From Tanypteryx hageni (taxonomy: Eukaryota; Arthropoda; Insecta; Odonata; Petaluridae): DNA of 64,000 nt. The stretch's first letter is position 1, and each line of letters opens with the position of its first letter. The translations under genes and the position numbers were made by a program. The stretch spans positions 26,464,869-26,528,868 of the forward strand of contig CM054114.1 of NCBI GenBank assembly GCA_028673005.1. The letters are read 5' to 3'. The notes beneath the pieces are model-generated. The model was not told the origin of the DNA and ran no database searches. It was given only the letters and a program-made list of their open reading frames with translations. Positions 12,495-23,452 of the stretch are shown here, in pieces.

Positions 12495-13159
12495 GTGCGT
12501 TCCTTTCGAGCCGGCATCTACGCTGCGAAACTTCCAGCAAGCCACGGGTCCGATGCGACCGCAAACTTAACTCTCTCTCTCATACCTTTACGGCAGAGAG
12601 AAGCGGAAAAAATTTGCTCCTTCAGCCGTGGCGAGAGCGAGAGAGAGGTTATATAACCAAGACGTCTGGAGAGATAAAACTCGGCCGAGTTCATCGCCTC
12701 TACCTCGCCAAGAGCGATGAAACCATTGCGGTTGGCCTCCGAAAGCCGCAAAACCTCTCTTTTCAGACTCGGTTGGAGCGCCAAAACCTCCTCCCGCAAT
12801 TCCTAAAACTCCTCGGCGCTCTTAAGACGGCCCCAGAGAAGGGCCTCCGTATCAAGGGTTTCTATTTTTTCCTAACCTCGGCCTCGGACGCCATCTTGAA
12901 ATTAGTTCCGCCGGAATTGTAAATCACCGCCGTCCAAGGCGCTGCGGTTGAGAGAATCATGAGGAAATATTACGAGTGGACCCGAACTTGGAGGGACGAT
13001 TTGGTTGGTAAAATTTTCATACCGAGCCAAGCACGCGACTTCACCGTTCAATTTAGCGTGCCCAACTCATCGAGCGTAATGAATTCTCCGGGTTTAAAGG
13101 TTTCGTATGCTATAAATTACAATTTTCCGTCAAAGTTTAGTTATTTTATTTTTGACTAG
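12495..13159. other. Unassigned, relatively GC-rich DNA
   Basis: Open frames on both strands (12518-12799 minus, 12614-12922 plus) overlap each other and have no recognisable domain. The segment 12560-12960 has more G and C than its neighbours and could be a first exon or promoter, but nothing supports that directly. Confidence 0.3.
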
Positions 13160-13300
13160 CTAATAATCAGACTTTATGGCCTTTTACAATGGCGACAATC
13201 GTAACAAAGACCGACACATAGGACCATGCCCCGGGAAGGATCCGAACTCGTGATCTTAGATTTGTGAGATAGGCACGCTAACCAAGGCCGGCAAATTAGC
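13160..13300 (-). repeat. tRNA-derived SINE (second type)
   Basis: On the minus strand the head reads TTGGTTAGCGTGCC (A-box-like), then 25-30 bases later GAGTTCGGATCC (B-box-like), spaced as in a tRNA. The following part is not shared with the 12004 SINE, so this is a different family or a head-only copy. Confidence 0.6.
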
Positions 13301-13745
13301 TTTTTCATAAAGCGTACATTTTAAAACCCCGATAAATTCTTTGAAGCAATAACCATCCATCCCTTTATAACGATTCCGAATGAAATTTTACATTAACTCG
13401 TTGTTTTTATACCAGAGACAACATTTGTTGACCCTCCGCCGTGATTAAACATTCTTCCTCCTTCCTAAACTGAATCAAGTGGCCACGATTCATCGAACAT
13501 AGAATTTTCATCCAATTATAATAGGATGAAAAGTTTTTTTCCGATCGAAAGCTGGGGGTCGTCTTATATTCGCGAACGAAGAAATAAACAATTATAACAA
13601 AAAGTGGCAGTGATTATGAATACTTTACTTTAAGATTAGAGGGTTTATTTTTAACCCAAAATATTTTTACCCGTTAGGTGCATTGAAGAACTATTTTAAC
13701 CAAGAAGTTATCAAATTAAAGAAAAGCAATATAATAGCCCATGAC
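13301..13745. other. Unassigned non-coding DNA
   Basis: AT-rich sequence with no gene or repeat structure that I can support. Confidence 0.35.
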
Positions 13746-14497
13746 TAGAGTATGGATTTTTCGGGTTTTACCCAATTTTTACCAGATTTTTACCCTCCGA
13801 TTACCTTTTATAATTTTCGGGTAAAACCCGAAATTATTATTGGTTTTTTTAAACACAATTTTTTTTAGATTGGTCACAGAATTTCTATTCTGGCGGTTGT
13901 AGGCTCCTCAGCACTTGAGTGCAGTCCGAGATGTTCGTTTATTCTTTTTGTAAACAATTTATTCGTAAGCTTACTTTGTAACACAATCTTAATCGCCTTG
14001 GTTTGCTCGCGCCACGAATAGTCAAGGACGCGCCTTAGTTAGCCGCTGTTAGATCTTCTATAGGACAAGGAAAAAAAGGCCCAAGTGACTGTTAGTTGAA
14101 AATACTACGAAAGAAAAATTATTTCACTAATATCTGGTGTGTTTTCAAAAGAAGTTGAGCGGGAAGCAAGGTATTTGTGCAGCCTGCGAGGTGTTCCTCT
14201 CCACCTGAAAGTGTTTAACACAAGATATAACACTCTCAACCATACTTAAAGTATAGTTAAAAGTTTTGAATGTTGATAAAAGTTTTAAATTTTTAAACAA
14301 GATTTTTATTTAAAAATCATTTTATCAGAATTACAAAATAACAAAACCCGAAAATTACCCGAGATTGAGCTTTTTTAAAACCTCGAAAAATCTGTAACAT
14401 ATTTATACCCGATTTTAACCCGAATGAAAAGGAAAATAATAAAAGCCGATATTTACCCTCCGAATGAATTTTTTTAACCCAAAAAATCCATACCCTA
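13746..14497. mobile_element. Non-autonomous hAT-like element
   Basis: The left end TAGAGTATGGATTTTT and the right end (reverse complement TAGGGTATGGATTTTTT) form inverted termini. Both are followed inward by GGGTT and repeated ACCCGAAA/TTTTACCC motifs. The flanks CCCATGAC and CCTTGACT resemble a degraded 8-bp duplication. No transposase frame is present. Confidence 0.55.
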
Positions 14498-14744
14498 CCT
14501 TGACTAATAAATTGAAAATATTAATATTTGTAAACATCAAGAGATTACTAGTACAATTAGTTATCGTGACATGTACATAATTAAAGAAATGAAGATTATT
14601 TTTAATTGAATTGAGTATTACTAGTTTACATACACATTATAATTCCACCTTCCGGTAAGTTTTCCTTCGTTTTACGCCCAGCTGATTCGCCTCTTGCCTA
14701 CGCGCAATGGGTATCTAAGAGGTAGTGCAATGAATATCTAGACT

Positions 14745-15003
14745 GCAAGGAAAGAGAGAAGCCTGGTGACGGGTTTTTTTAGCCTGCTCATAACGAAGAG
14801 CACCAAAGGAGCCAACGGCTTAACGTCCCTTCCGAATGACGGAGTGTTGATTTCAGCGCGTTCCTCATTTTTCTTTTTCTTATTGGCTCGTCTGCGTCTC
14901 CTTAGTTCCAACACGCACAAATAGGGTGCCGGGCGTCCTCGGAAAAAATCCTTAAGGGTTCGAACCCGGTGTCGCTTTAGCTGGCGGGGCCAACACTCTA
15001 ACC
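14745..15003 (-). repeat. SINE, 3' portion (split by the hAT)
   Basis: Read on the minus strand this is the same family as 12004-12342, with CATTCGGAAGGGACGTTAAG and TTGGTGCTCTTCGTTATGAG. The B box GGTTCGAACC lies at about 14957. The tRNA-like head is cut at CTCTAACC (14996-15003) by the hAT element and continues at 20737. Confidence 0.75.
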
Positions 15004-15257
15004 CAGGGGTGGGGAACCGGCGGCCTTTAGACCGCATGCGGCCTTTAGACCGCATGCGGCCTTTTGTGATACTCAGTGCGGCCTTTTGCATACTTCTCTA
15101 AACACACTAAAACTAGTATATGATTTTAGCTTGAAAGAACAAACAAAAGATATGTATTTTTCAACAAAAGTATCTTTGCGCCAAATGTACTGTTGTAAAT
15201 GACACATTACGTAACCTTGTGAAATTTTGAAGAAAGATTTCTGCAGAAATGTTACAT

Positions 15258-15479
15258 TTTTGTGTGATTTAATGTTAAATCAAAATCATTTGAATACTTC
15301 TCTACAAGGTAAAACTAAATCCATATTTGAAATGTGGCAGCAAATTCAGTTATTTCGGAAGAAGTTGAATTTTTTTTTAATTGGCCTTACCTGATCAGTT
15401 GTTTCAGCCGAGCATTTTCCTGTACTGGGAAAGATATGAATAAAAACTTGCAAAATTGGAATATGAATGAATATATAGG
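15258..15479 (+). pseudogene. hAT transposase fragment (outer element), part 1
   Basis: A frame here reads HLNTSLQGKTKSIFEMWQ and then QLFRKKLNF, a sequence type seen in the BED/hAT transposases related to GTF2IRD2, ZBED and FAM200 proteins (LQGK..LIFEM...I.AF.KKL). After an in-frame stop it continues LGKDMNKNLQNWNMNEYIG and breaks exactly at the inner insertion site. Removing the inner element and one target-duplication copy restores the same frame into VLDSLIEEWNDRF at 19950. The N-terminal two thirds of the transposase are absent, so it is a dead copy. Confidence 0.75.
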
Positions 15480-15639
15480 TAGGGTTACCATATTCTAATG
15501 TCCCAAAACCGGGACATATCTAGTTTTGAAGAGACTAAAACCGGGACAAAATCGGGACGTTGTTTATAAAAGCTAACTTGTACTAATGGTGTACAGTTAT
15601 TTTTATTCTTTTATTGTAATTACAAAATAAAGCTATTAC

Positions 15640-15860
15640 TTGCTTTTGTGGTGGTGGGTTTTAGTACCAAACTCTGGAGTACCGAGTTCGAATCTCGTTA
15701 CCAGTGTACCTGAACCCTTCTTGGCCCGCCAAGTAATTCCTCGGGGGCCCCGGGAAAACTTGAATAATAACGGATGATATCTGTCATCCGGTGCCATGGT
15801 TCTGAATGTGTTTCAAGTCATTAGGCAGTGATAGTTGCACGGTTCCGCCATATAAAATAC
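15640..15860 (+). repeat. tRNA-derived SINE-like repeat inside inner hAT
   Basis: A head with GTGGTGGTGGGTTTTAG (A-box-like) and GAGTTCGAATCTCG (B box) is followed by a non-tRNA body. The order and spacing fit a tRNA-derived SINE. It differs from the SINE at 12004. Confidence 0.55.
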
Positions 15861-16462
15861 CATGATTTCTTTAGTTCATTTAAATATATAACACTTGAAG
15901 TGAAGCAACAGAGTTACATTTTGACGGTTTCTTTAAAAATGCTAATTATATACAATAACATTTTAGTATAAAATATAAATAGATCAAATTGTCATTTTAA
16001 TGGGGTGGAAACTGCATGCTTTTCGATGCACGATATTTCGGAGAAGTAGGATCTTTCAATGGAATCTTTTTTCAATGGAATCTTTTCCTATTGGCTAGCT
16101 TTGGGCTCCTCTTTGGTCCTGAGCTCCCGCTAGGCGGGGGCGTCTGCTACGCCCCTGCTTGTTACTTAAGTCGATCGTTAAAGTTATAAAGGGCTGTAAA
16201 CTGGCTGCTTTTTCGAATATAAATAAAGATTTTAGTTGTTATTTATAAAGGAATTTCTGAAATTTAACTTGTAAAGAATATGTGGTAAATAAACTAATGG
16301 AAACATTGAAACCAGTGTTTAAAGAATAACAGAAATTAATAGCAAAAAATGTCCATTTTTGGGGTCTCACTTGAAAAAATAACAAAACATATATGTACTT
16401 GAAGTTATGTTGTACATTTATTTATTAAAACAGATAAAAGCTAAGAAATGCTAATTACATAA

Positions 16463-18389
16463 TTACAGAATACTGAATAAAAAGAACAAAAAACAGAATA
16501 GAGAATCACTCTTTGGAAAACCATTCATATTTTTCACTAGCATATGAACCTTTACTAGAAAATCATTGTTATTTTTTATTTTTTCATAAAACTCACTACA
16601 ACTTAAATCAAGATTGAATTTACAAAAAATTAGTCCTTTTACTGTTGATTCGGTCATTCGACCTCTTTCCTGACACCATATATTGTTTAGCATTGAGAAT
16701 AATCTTTCGACAGGGCCAGAAGTGCCCGGTAGACAGAAAACATACTCCATAAGACGGCTGAGGTTGGTCAAAGAAATGTTCTGGTTCTTGAAATGAGTAA
16801 AGAGTTGAACCCATTTTTCTCCATTATTTGCATTCTTTGTATTCCAAATATCATAGTTTGAAGACCAAAATGTTTTAGCAAGCACTACTTCATCAAACAG
16901 TTTATCTACGTTTATTGCTGCATTTTCAAGCGTTTCATTAATTTTTGTAGCTGATGCTTCCATTTCGGCCCATGTAACATCACTGTCATTCATCCAGACA
17001 AAGTGTTCTCCTGCACCAAAACTATTTTCCCACAACTCAATGTAAGCCAGACATCGAGTATAGAATTTTGTAAATTCATCCGTAATTAAACGAGAATCGA
17101 AGTCTACACTATCCTCTGCCGTCTTTAATAGTCTTTTTTGCTCCTTGTGGTATAAAATTATTAACCCGTCTTTCTTCAAGGTTTGTTTTCAATTTTTTAA
17201 GTTCTATAACAATGTCAGTTGCACTTGCTTTTGTTTTTTCCATAGCCAAGATTGTTTTGTTAAACAAATCTAGCTGTCCATGAACAAATCACAAATATAT
17301 TTCCCCACATTTACTTTCAAAGAACTTTTTTATCATCACTGGGCAATGTTCCTGAGAATAAAAATACGACTTTAGCCCGTCGTAAATCAGGAGGATTCTT
17401 TCAATAGCGGGCAGTAGTGAGAGAAATCTGGTATTTCCATGAGTTGTTCGAGTTTTTTTATACTCGATTTCTGCAAATTCACAGAATGCTTTTATTTGAG
17501 TAACACGCACAGTGTATATATAAAAATACTTATAAATTTTGACTACAAGAGCTTCTACTTCAATAGGTAGGGTATCAACTGCAATTTGGAGACAGTTATG
17601 GACAATGTGGACACCACAACCAATACCCCCAATATGATTTCCCATTTCCTTTTTTAATCGACTATAAACATTGTTTTCACCTTTTCTTTTTACGCCTCCA
17701 AAATTAGTGTTGCAATTATCGCCACAAAAACCAACAACTTTTTTGGATAAATTATTTCTTCTAATTACTGATGACAAACAATTTGTCAATATTTCCGATG
17801 TTTCGCCAGGAACTGATTGAAAGTCTAAAAGCTTGACTTTTATTCCTTTTTCTGGTAAAAAATATCGTACAACGAAAGGTATAATTTTGATTTCTTTTCT
17901 GTTAGAAGCATCAATTGTAATACACACAAAATTAGACTGACTTAAGTCTTCACGAAGTTCATCGATTGCCATTGGTTTAATAACATTTAGAATGATAGCC
18001 TCACACTTAGTTCTGGCTAGACCAAACTTTGGTTCAAACAACTCAGAAATTAACTTCGACGAGCAGTCAGCTGTTTTGAAGCTTAAATTGGGAACGGCAG
18101 TATGAAATGCAAAAGTTGCTTCTTTGGAAGCTATTGATAAATCTTTTTCAACTGTTTCAGTGCTTTTAAAGAATGGCAGAAGGGATGAAGTACTACCAGC
18201 TGCAACCAAACTAGCTTTATGTTTGGCACATTGAAGATGTCCTTTTATGTCAGAACGTCCACCGTGAGAAACTGAGAATTCTGAGAAACATTGTGTACAC
18301 TTAACCCTATCAGATTTCCCACAAACTTTTTTCAAAAACGGATATTCTTTTTGTAATTCATCGTTAAATTTACAGCTTCTTTTCGGCAT
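16463..18389 (-). pseudogene. hAT transposase with BED-type zinc finger (broken)
   Basis: The first part (18389-17289, 366 codons) starts MPKRSC and has a BED-like zinc finger, CTQCFSEF...HLQCAKH, at residues 35-60. It continues into the hAT catalytic region (VCITIDAS near 155, GCGVHIVHNCLQ near 258). A TGA stop at 17289-17291 is followed in the same frame by FVHGQLDLFNKTILAM. One frameshift later the second part (17179-16463) carries the C-terminal dimerisation region with SGPVERLFSMLNN, typical of hAT (hATC) domains. One stop and one frameshift therefore separate it from an intact gene of about 640 codons. The start is the ATG at 18389, close to the zinc finger as in relatives. The product would be a nuclear DNA-cutting enzyme acting on its own ends. 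Confidence 0.85.
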
Positions 18390-18499
18390 TAGATTAACTG
18401 AAATAAAAGGGCAAAATATTTAATAAAAACACGCAAATATACTACAAGGACAGAATAAATTGGAAAATTCAATTATAGTAGACCACTTATTTAAACAAG

Positions 18500-18815
18500 A
18501 ATGAAATTAAAATTCATTTATTATAGAAACATGCTAGAGAGAATAAATGAAAGTAGAAGCATTATGAAAGCTATAAGAAAGAGGAAAGCGAATTGGAAGG
18601 GTAAAATTTAAGAAAGGATTGTTTGCAGAAAAGAATAATAGAAGAAAAGATTGAGGGAAAAAGAGGAAGAGGAAGATATAATATGATGACAGACCTAATG
18701 ATGGGAAGGAATTATGAAGAGTTGAGGGAGGCGGCACAGGACCGGGCAACATGGAGAGAGCAGTTTAAATGAAACCTGTCCGAGGACAGATTCACCAAAG
18801 AAAAGAAGAAACGTA
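18500..18815 (+). pseudogene. Non-LTR retrotransposon 3' end fragment
   Basis: The plus strand reads IRKRKANWKG, then KRGRGRYNMMTDLM, then NYEELREAAQDRATWREQFK and a stop. This aligns in order with the C-terminus of the RTE-like ORF at 45280-45490 ([44 protein letters not shown]). Stops interrupt it. It is a 5'-truncated copy, as expected for target-primed insertion, lying inside the inner hAT. Confidence 0.75.
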
Positions 18816-19256
18816 TATAAATTAATCTATAATATAATAAAAATACTATGAAAATTGTAAATAAATGTGTTAATGATTAAAATCATAAAAAGATTAAGAT
18901 GAGTGATTATTATTAAGAAAGAAAAGTGAAATAGTGATAGATCTAAAATACACCTAAGTTACATAAGTAAACAAAAAATTAAAAGCATCTTAAAACGTCA
19001 TATAAATGCCAAAAATGCTGAAAAAATGCATTTACTTAAATTCCATAAAAGTGAATGTGTATAAACTTAGAAGTTATAGTTGAAAATTCATAATCAAAAA
19101 TTACAAGACGAATTATAAGATAAAGTTTGCGACTCTAACAATTCACGAATCAGTTTAGAAGATATTAGGCTGTTAATTTATTACTGGCTTGAGAGATATC
19201 TAAAAAATGCTAGGCGTGAATTGGATGGAGATCAATAAATAGTTGTTGAATGCTAT

Positions 19257-19411
19257 AATTTCTACAGAGAAGTTTGTATGGAGATTTTATTAATTTAAAC
19301 AAGTGATCTCCCATAGTAGAATTTAGCCAAGCAAAGAACAAATACTATAACCGCACCTACCTCTCAAATTCACAGCCACACGGAGCGTGCACCAAACTTA
19401 TAATGAGATGG
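19257..19411 (+). repeat. Tandem repeat unit 1 in inner hAT
   Basis: About 155 bp is duplicated at 19441-19594 with about 85% similarity by eye. Shared pieces include ACCTACCTCTCAAATTCAC and AGCCACACGGAGCGTGCAC. It lies near the right end of the inner hAT and may be a subterminal repeat. Confidence 0.8.
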
Positions 19412-19440
19412 TGTAAATCAAATAATTGTAGACTGGTGTA

Positions 19441-19594
19441 AATTTCTGCAGAGAATTTTGAATGGAGATTAATTAATTTAAACAAGCTGTCTCCCGTAGT
19501 AGAATTTGGTCTAATAAAGCACAAATACTATAATTGCACCTACCTCTCAAATTCACAGCCACACGGAGCGTGCACTGTACTGACAATGAGATGG
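19441..19594 (+). repeat. Tandem repeat unit 2 in inner hAT
   Basis: Second copy of 19257-19411 in direct orientation, about 184 bp downstream. Confidence 0.8.
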
Positions 19595-19941
19595 GAAGAG
19601 TTTCTCGCTTAGTTCGGCTTCTAACACAGGGATTCAGCCAAGTGACAAACACTCAATAGTCAGTCAAGAGTCTTCGAGGATGCGTGGTGGAGGAAAAACT
19701 GTCGAACCACTATAAGAGTTGCTCGATGCATTTCTCGCTTCGGTCGACACAATTGATAACATTTGATACAATGTTTTCGATATACACATTTCTCGCTGCG
19801 TATTTCTCCTTCTAGTGAACAGCGGGCCTAACCGAGACATACCGGGATATTCCGGGGCATTTCAGTGTCAGCCGGGACAAATTTGCTCACCGGACGGGAC
19901 ACCGGGACAGACCCTTCAAACCGGGACGTATGGTAAGCCTA

Positions 19942-20367
19942 TATATAGGTGTCTTAGACTCCTTGATTGAAGAATGGAATGACAGATTTTGAGAAACTGA
20001 TGCCATGCTGAGGTTAGCTTTTCAGCCACATCTAGTTGTTGTCTCGAATGCACCTGAGAATTTGCAGATGGAGTTGACTGAGCTCTCAGAAGATAACATT
20101 CTGAAGCCTCTATTCGACAGTAATAAGAATCCCATTGAAATATGGAAGAATGCTGTTAAATACCCACGACTGCGTCAATATGCTCGTCGTTTACTCTCTT
20201 CTTTTGTCACAACCTATTGTTGTGAATCAACATGTTCATATATGGCTGAAATCAAGAAGTGCCTGAGATCACAGATGACAAAAACTCACCTGAAAGATAA
20301 ATTGAAGCTAAAGACAACAAGTATCAAGTTCTTAGCTCACAACAAACATTCACAAAAAAGTCATTAA
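19942..20367 (+). pseudogene. hAT transposase fragment (outer element), part 2
   Basis: The frame opens VLDSLIEEWNDRF at the inner-hAT junction, crosses one TGA, and runs from 20005 to 20367. It includes ENLQMELTELSEDN, YPRLRQYARRLLSSF and TYCCESTCSYM. This is the C-terminal dimerisation region of GTF2IRD2/ZBED-type hAT transposases, where the family usually has S.YLCE..FS.M at this place. It continues the fragment at 15258-15479. Confidence 0.8.
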
Positions 20368-20736
20368 ATTGTGTTTGCCTTCTTAATTTGATGAATGTGA
20401 TTGAATGCAACATGTTATCTACAAGTCCTTAATTTGTTTCAACTTCTTTAAAGTTTATTAATATATTAGTAAAAATAAAGAATTGAAATTTTTCCCATTA
20501 AATTAAAAAGTCATTATATTGTATTAAAGCCTTCAAAGTTTTTAAAAATATTAGTAAATATGAATAATTGAAATCTGTATTCGTTAGATTAAAAAGCCAT
20601 TGAATTGTGTTAGCCTCTTTATTATTTCAATTTTGATAAATGTGAATGTATGCAACGTACATCGCAATGTGCGGCCTGATGAGGTCTCCGTTAAGTAACA
20701 TTTGGCCTTCTAATGAAAATAGGTTCCCAACCCCTG

Positions 20737-20772
20737 CTCTAACCACAACACCACCGGCTCCCCGGTAGGCTT
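20737..20772 (-). repeat. SINE, tRNA-like head (split by the hAT)
   Basis: The minus strand reads GGAGCCGGTGGTGTTGTGG then TTAGAG, the 5' head and A box of the SINE whose remainder is at 14745-15003. The last eight bases are the hAT target duplication. Confidence 0.7.
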
Positions 20773-21047
20773 TATGCAAATTACTAGTTTACCTTGGTTA
20801 AAATCACCTTTTTCTTTGCACCGCACATTGTTATTACAATTTTTATAGATTTTAATAAAAAATAACAAATAATTTTGTTTAATTCAGAATGCCTTATAAA
20901 GCTTTTATTTCCCCCAAATTAGACTCGGTAATGGGTGGGTTGTCTTTTATTCGACGTCGTCATATACTTGGTTAAATATGTTAAATACGTTAACACTGGA
21001 AACTGTTCCTCCCATCTGTCGGCAACATAGGAAACTAACATTTAAAC

Positions 21048-21333
21048 CAGCGGTTCACAAAATCTATGATTATACTACCCCCTCTTACGACAGCCGATCT
21101 CATCGCGACCTCCTATTATAGCATCAGATCTTATCGCGTTAACCCCATTTATCAAACAATAATTTTAGAATGCGATAGGAATATTTACAGAAAATCAGTA
21201 TTTTTTCTTTGTATTAATAATAAAATAAAATAATGAAATTAAAATTAACTAAAAATATTAAATATTGAAATTAATATATGTACATTGTTCTCCCTTGAAA
21301 ACCTTTCGCAATCCTCTAGTTTGGGAACCGCTG
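21048..21333. mobile_element. Short hAT-like MITE
   Basis: The left end CAGCGGTTCACAAA and the right end (reverse complement CAGCGGTTCCCAAA) are inverted with one mismatch. The flanks ATTTAAAC and ATTCAAAT match at six of eight positions, an old 8-bp duplication. Length is 286 bp with no coding content. Confidence 0.75.
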
Positions 21334-21434
21334 ATTCAAATTATAAAGCTTTCCGCAATACAGCCTTTTTTGATATTATTAAGAATAAGACCCAAAAAAG
21401 ACACGAAATAATTTGTATATAGTATGGCGTTATG

Positions 21435-21706
21435 CAGAGCCGGGATAAAACATTTTTGCGCCCTAGGTAAGGTATTAAATTTACTCCCCCCCCCCCCCTC
21501 TCTCTCTCCTAATTGAAGTATACTGTACACAATTTTACCCCTCAAAACAGTAGTATATTCACAGTGTAGAGGTAAAATAAAATATATAAAATACATTTTA
21601 TAATGTAAAACGTTAAACTTGAATTTCATATGGTAATTTGTCGCGTCCCAGAGTGTGCTGTGCCCTAGGCGAGTGCCATGCTTGCCTAGCTTTTGTCCCG
21701 GCTCTG
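21435..21706. mobile_element. Short hAT MITE with perfect target duplication
   Basis: Ends CAGAGCCGGGATAAAA and (reverse complement) CAGAGCCGGGACAAAA are inverted with one mismatch. Both sides carry a perfect 8-bp duplication GCGTTATG (21427-21434 and 21707-21714). The motif GCCCTAGG recurs inside both ends. It has no transposase. Confidence 0.9.
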
Positions 21707-21714
21707 GCGTTATG

Positions 21715-23388
21715 TAATGCAGTACGTAATGTGACGTTGCATGGATACATTGAACTAAACGCTATGGAAATTACCGCAGCATGTTATAATTTTAAAAGAC
21801 GTTAGAATCAAGATGCGAATCCGAGACTTAAAACTTAAGTACCAATAGTAGGACAAAATTTATCTCATTGCAAAGAGTGTTTCAGTTAATTTGAAATTCG
21901 TAAAAATGGAAATTATTCTCGTTTTTTTAAGATAAATTTTTACTACCGTAGCAACACATTTGCGACTCCTGTCGTTTTATGAGAAATATTCGTTGTAATT
22001 TCTCAATTTGTTGCACAATTTAATATTTGTTTCGCTTACATAGTAACAAATAAGTCGTTGATATTATTTTCAGTCTCATTTTCGCGTTGCGTTAACTAAA
22101 TAACTTTGAGCAACGTTAAAAATCATCACAATGTAGTAACAACGATACAATTGACATATATTTAGTAAGGTTCATTTAATTTTGCCAATGAGCCATGGGT
22201 TTATTGATATGCATTGTTAGTTTGAAATAATGTTTAGCTAAGGTCTACATCTTAAACTGTTTTAATTTTAATTTATTGCATCATTGATGCCCACCCGTCA
22301 TTTTCGACATGCAATAAATTGTACCAGATGTTAATAATTTTACTAAAGCTAACTGAAATTTTGATTGAAGGTTATAAGATACTAAAATTATCTTTTGATC
22401 AGCCAATCACTCCATGTTGCCATTCTGAGATAAAAATAAAAGCCTCCTGTTCCATTTAATTAAGGCCTTTGAAGTCGAAACTTTCTGCTCGAGACTTCCC
22501 CCTAGGAAAATTCAGCAAATTCCTTTTGATCTCATAAAAAAACAACACGGACGAATAAATTTTGGAACCGTTTGACGTATTAAAAGCGATGAACAGTAAA
22601 TAAGGGAGCCAAACACGTAGTTCAAAATTCCTTCTATGCGCCCATCCGCACGAGACGATGACTAATTCAGATGAAAATGCATTCGGAACAAAAATTACTC
22701 CTCCGCAGCAACACTCCTGCCGTCGAAGAGAATGGCTAAGATGTACGAATGATGGTCGCGGCGCGATTACTTCATTAGTAAGCCAGCTATACATTATTCA
22801 CAGCCTTTAATTTAATATGGCTCTCCGTTTTATTACAGCGATTCCTCGGGTAACAATAGACGTTCCGCAGTTAGGTCCAAGATACTTTCGCACTTACGAC
22901 GTGGCTAACTCGCGATTGCGACGGTGGCACCAGACTTCTGGCATGTCAATCAGGTTGTACAAAACTATGCTATTCCCGCCTCGTGACGGACCATAAATAC
23001 CTACATATGTTATAAAAACCACACTTGAAACGTGTCGTGATTGTGTGTTCGCTCGACGGATTGCGTTCCTTTGGGACGTCTGCTTTCCTCGCTCCTAGCT
23101 TTCCACCATTTGCACCCTGAAAATCGTGAATCGTCAGCAATATATATTTTTAATTTTTACTCTAAAATATATTCGCCACGAATCGGAAAACATCCTGAGA
23201 TTGCACTATTGATTTTGCTCTCTAAATTTACGGACCAAGGACCTTGAGGCTAGGCGAGCGAGACACCCGGCTATGGCGAGGAACCATTATGGTCGCAACA
23301 TATGACAATTTGAACTTTTAAGTGTCAAGTTTTATATAATAAAATATATTTTATTGTACTTCTACATTGTAAATAAACTAGTCTTGAG
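21715..23388. other. Unassigned non-coding DNA
   Basis: No gene is supported. The 112-codon open frame at 22456-22794 has no recognisable domain and no clear splice sites. Confidence 0.35.
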
Positions 23389-23452
23389 AGTAAGTAAAAG
23401 GTAATAGATCCTTCACCGTGAAAATAAGGAAAGAGATTACCTTTTACTTACT
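23389..23452. repeat. 64-nt hairpin with perfect 17-bp arms
   Basis: AGTAAGTAAAAGGTAAT (23389-23405) is the exact reverse complement of ATTACCTTTTACTTACT (23436-23452). The inner part can pair further through ATCC and GGA. The loop of about 30 bases and total length of about 64 nt are compatible with a pre-miRNA, but also with a small foldback relic. Confidence 0.75.

Larger units (their letters stand above)
15480..19941 (-). mobile_element. Inner hAT transposon nested in the outer hAT
   Basis: The left end TAGGGTTACCATA and the right end (reverse complement TAGGCTTACCATA) are inverted. Both lead into CCCGGTTT/CCGGGAC repeats. The 8-bp duplication TATATAGG is perfect at 15472-15479 and 19942-19949. 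The element carries a broken transposase on the minus strand (16463-18389), plus an internal SINE and a retrotransposon 3' fragment that were picked up or inserted later. It inserted into the transposase frame of the outer hAT. Confidence 0.9.
15004..20736 (+). mobile_element. Outer hAT transposon
   Basis: The left terminus CAGGGGTGGGGAACC and the right terminus GGTTCCCAACCCCTG are inverted copies with one mismatch. The element is flanked by a perfect 8-bp target duplication CTCTAACC (14996-15003 and 20737-20744), which is the hAT signature. GCGGCC-rich subterminal motifs occur at both ends. Its own transposase is represented by fragments at 15258-15479 and 19942-20367. About 4.5 kb of its interior is a second hAT inserted later, so its own length is about 1.3 kb and most of the gene is missing. 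Confidence 0.9.

Noticed and set aside
12518..12922. Overlapping 93- and 102-codon frames in a GC-richer segment
   Set aside because: On opposite strands over the same bases, no domain, no splice evidence.
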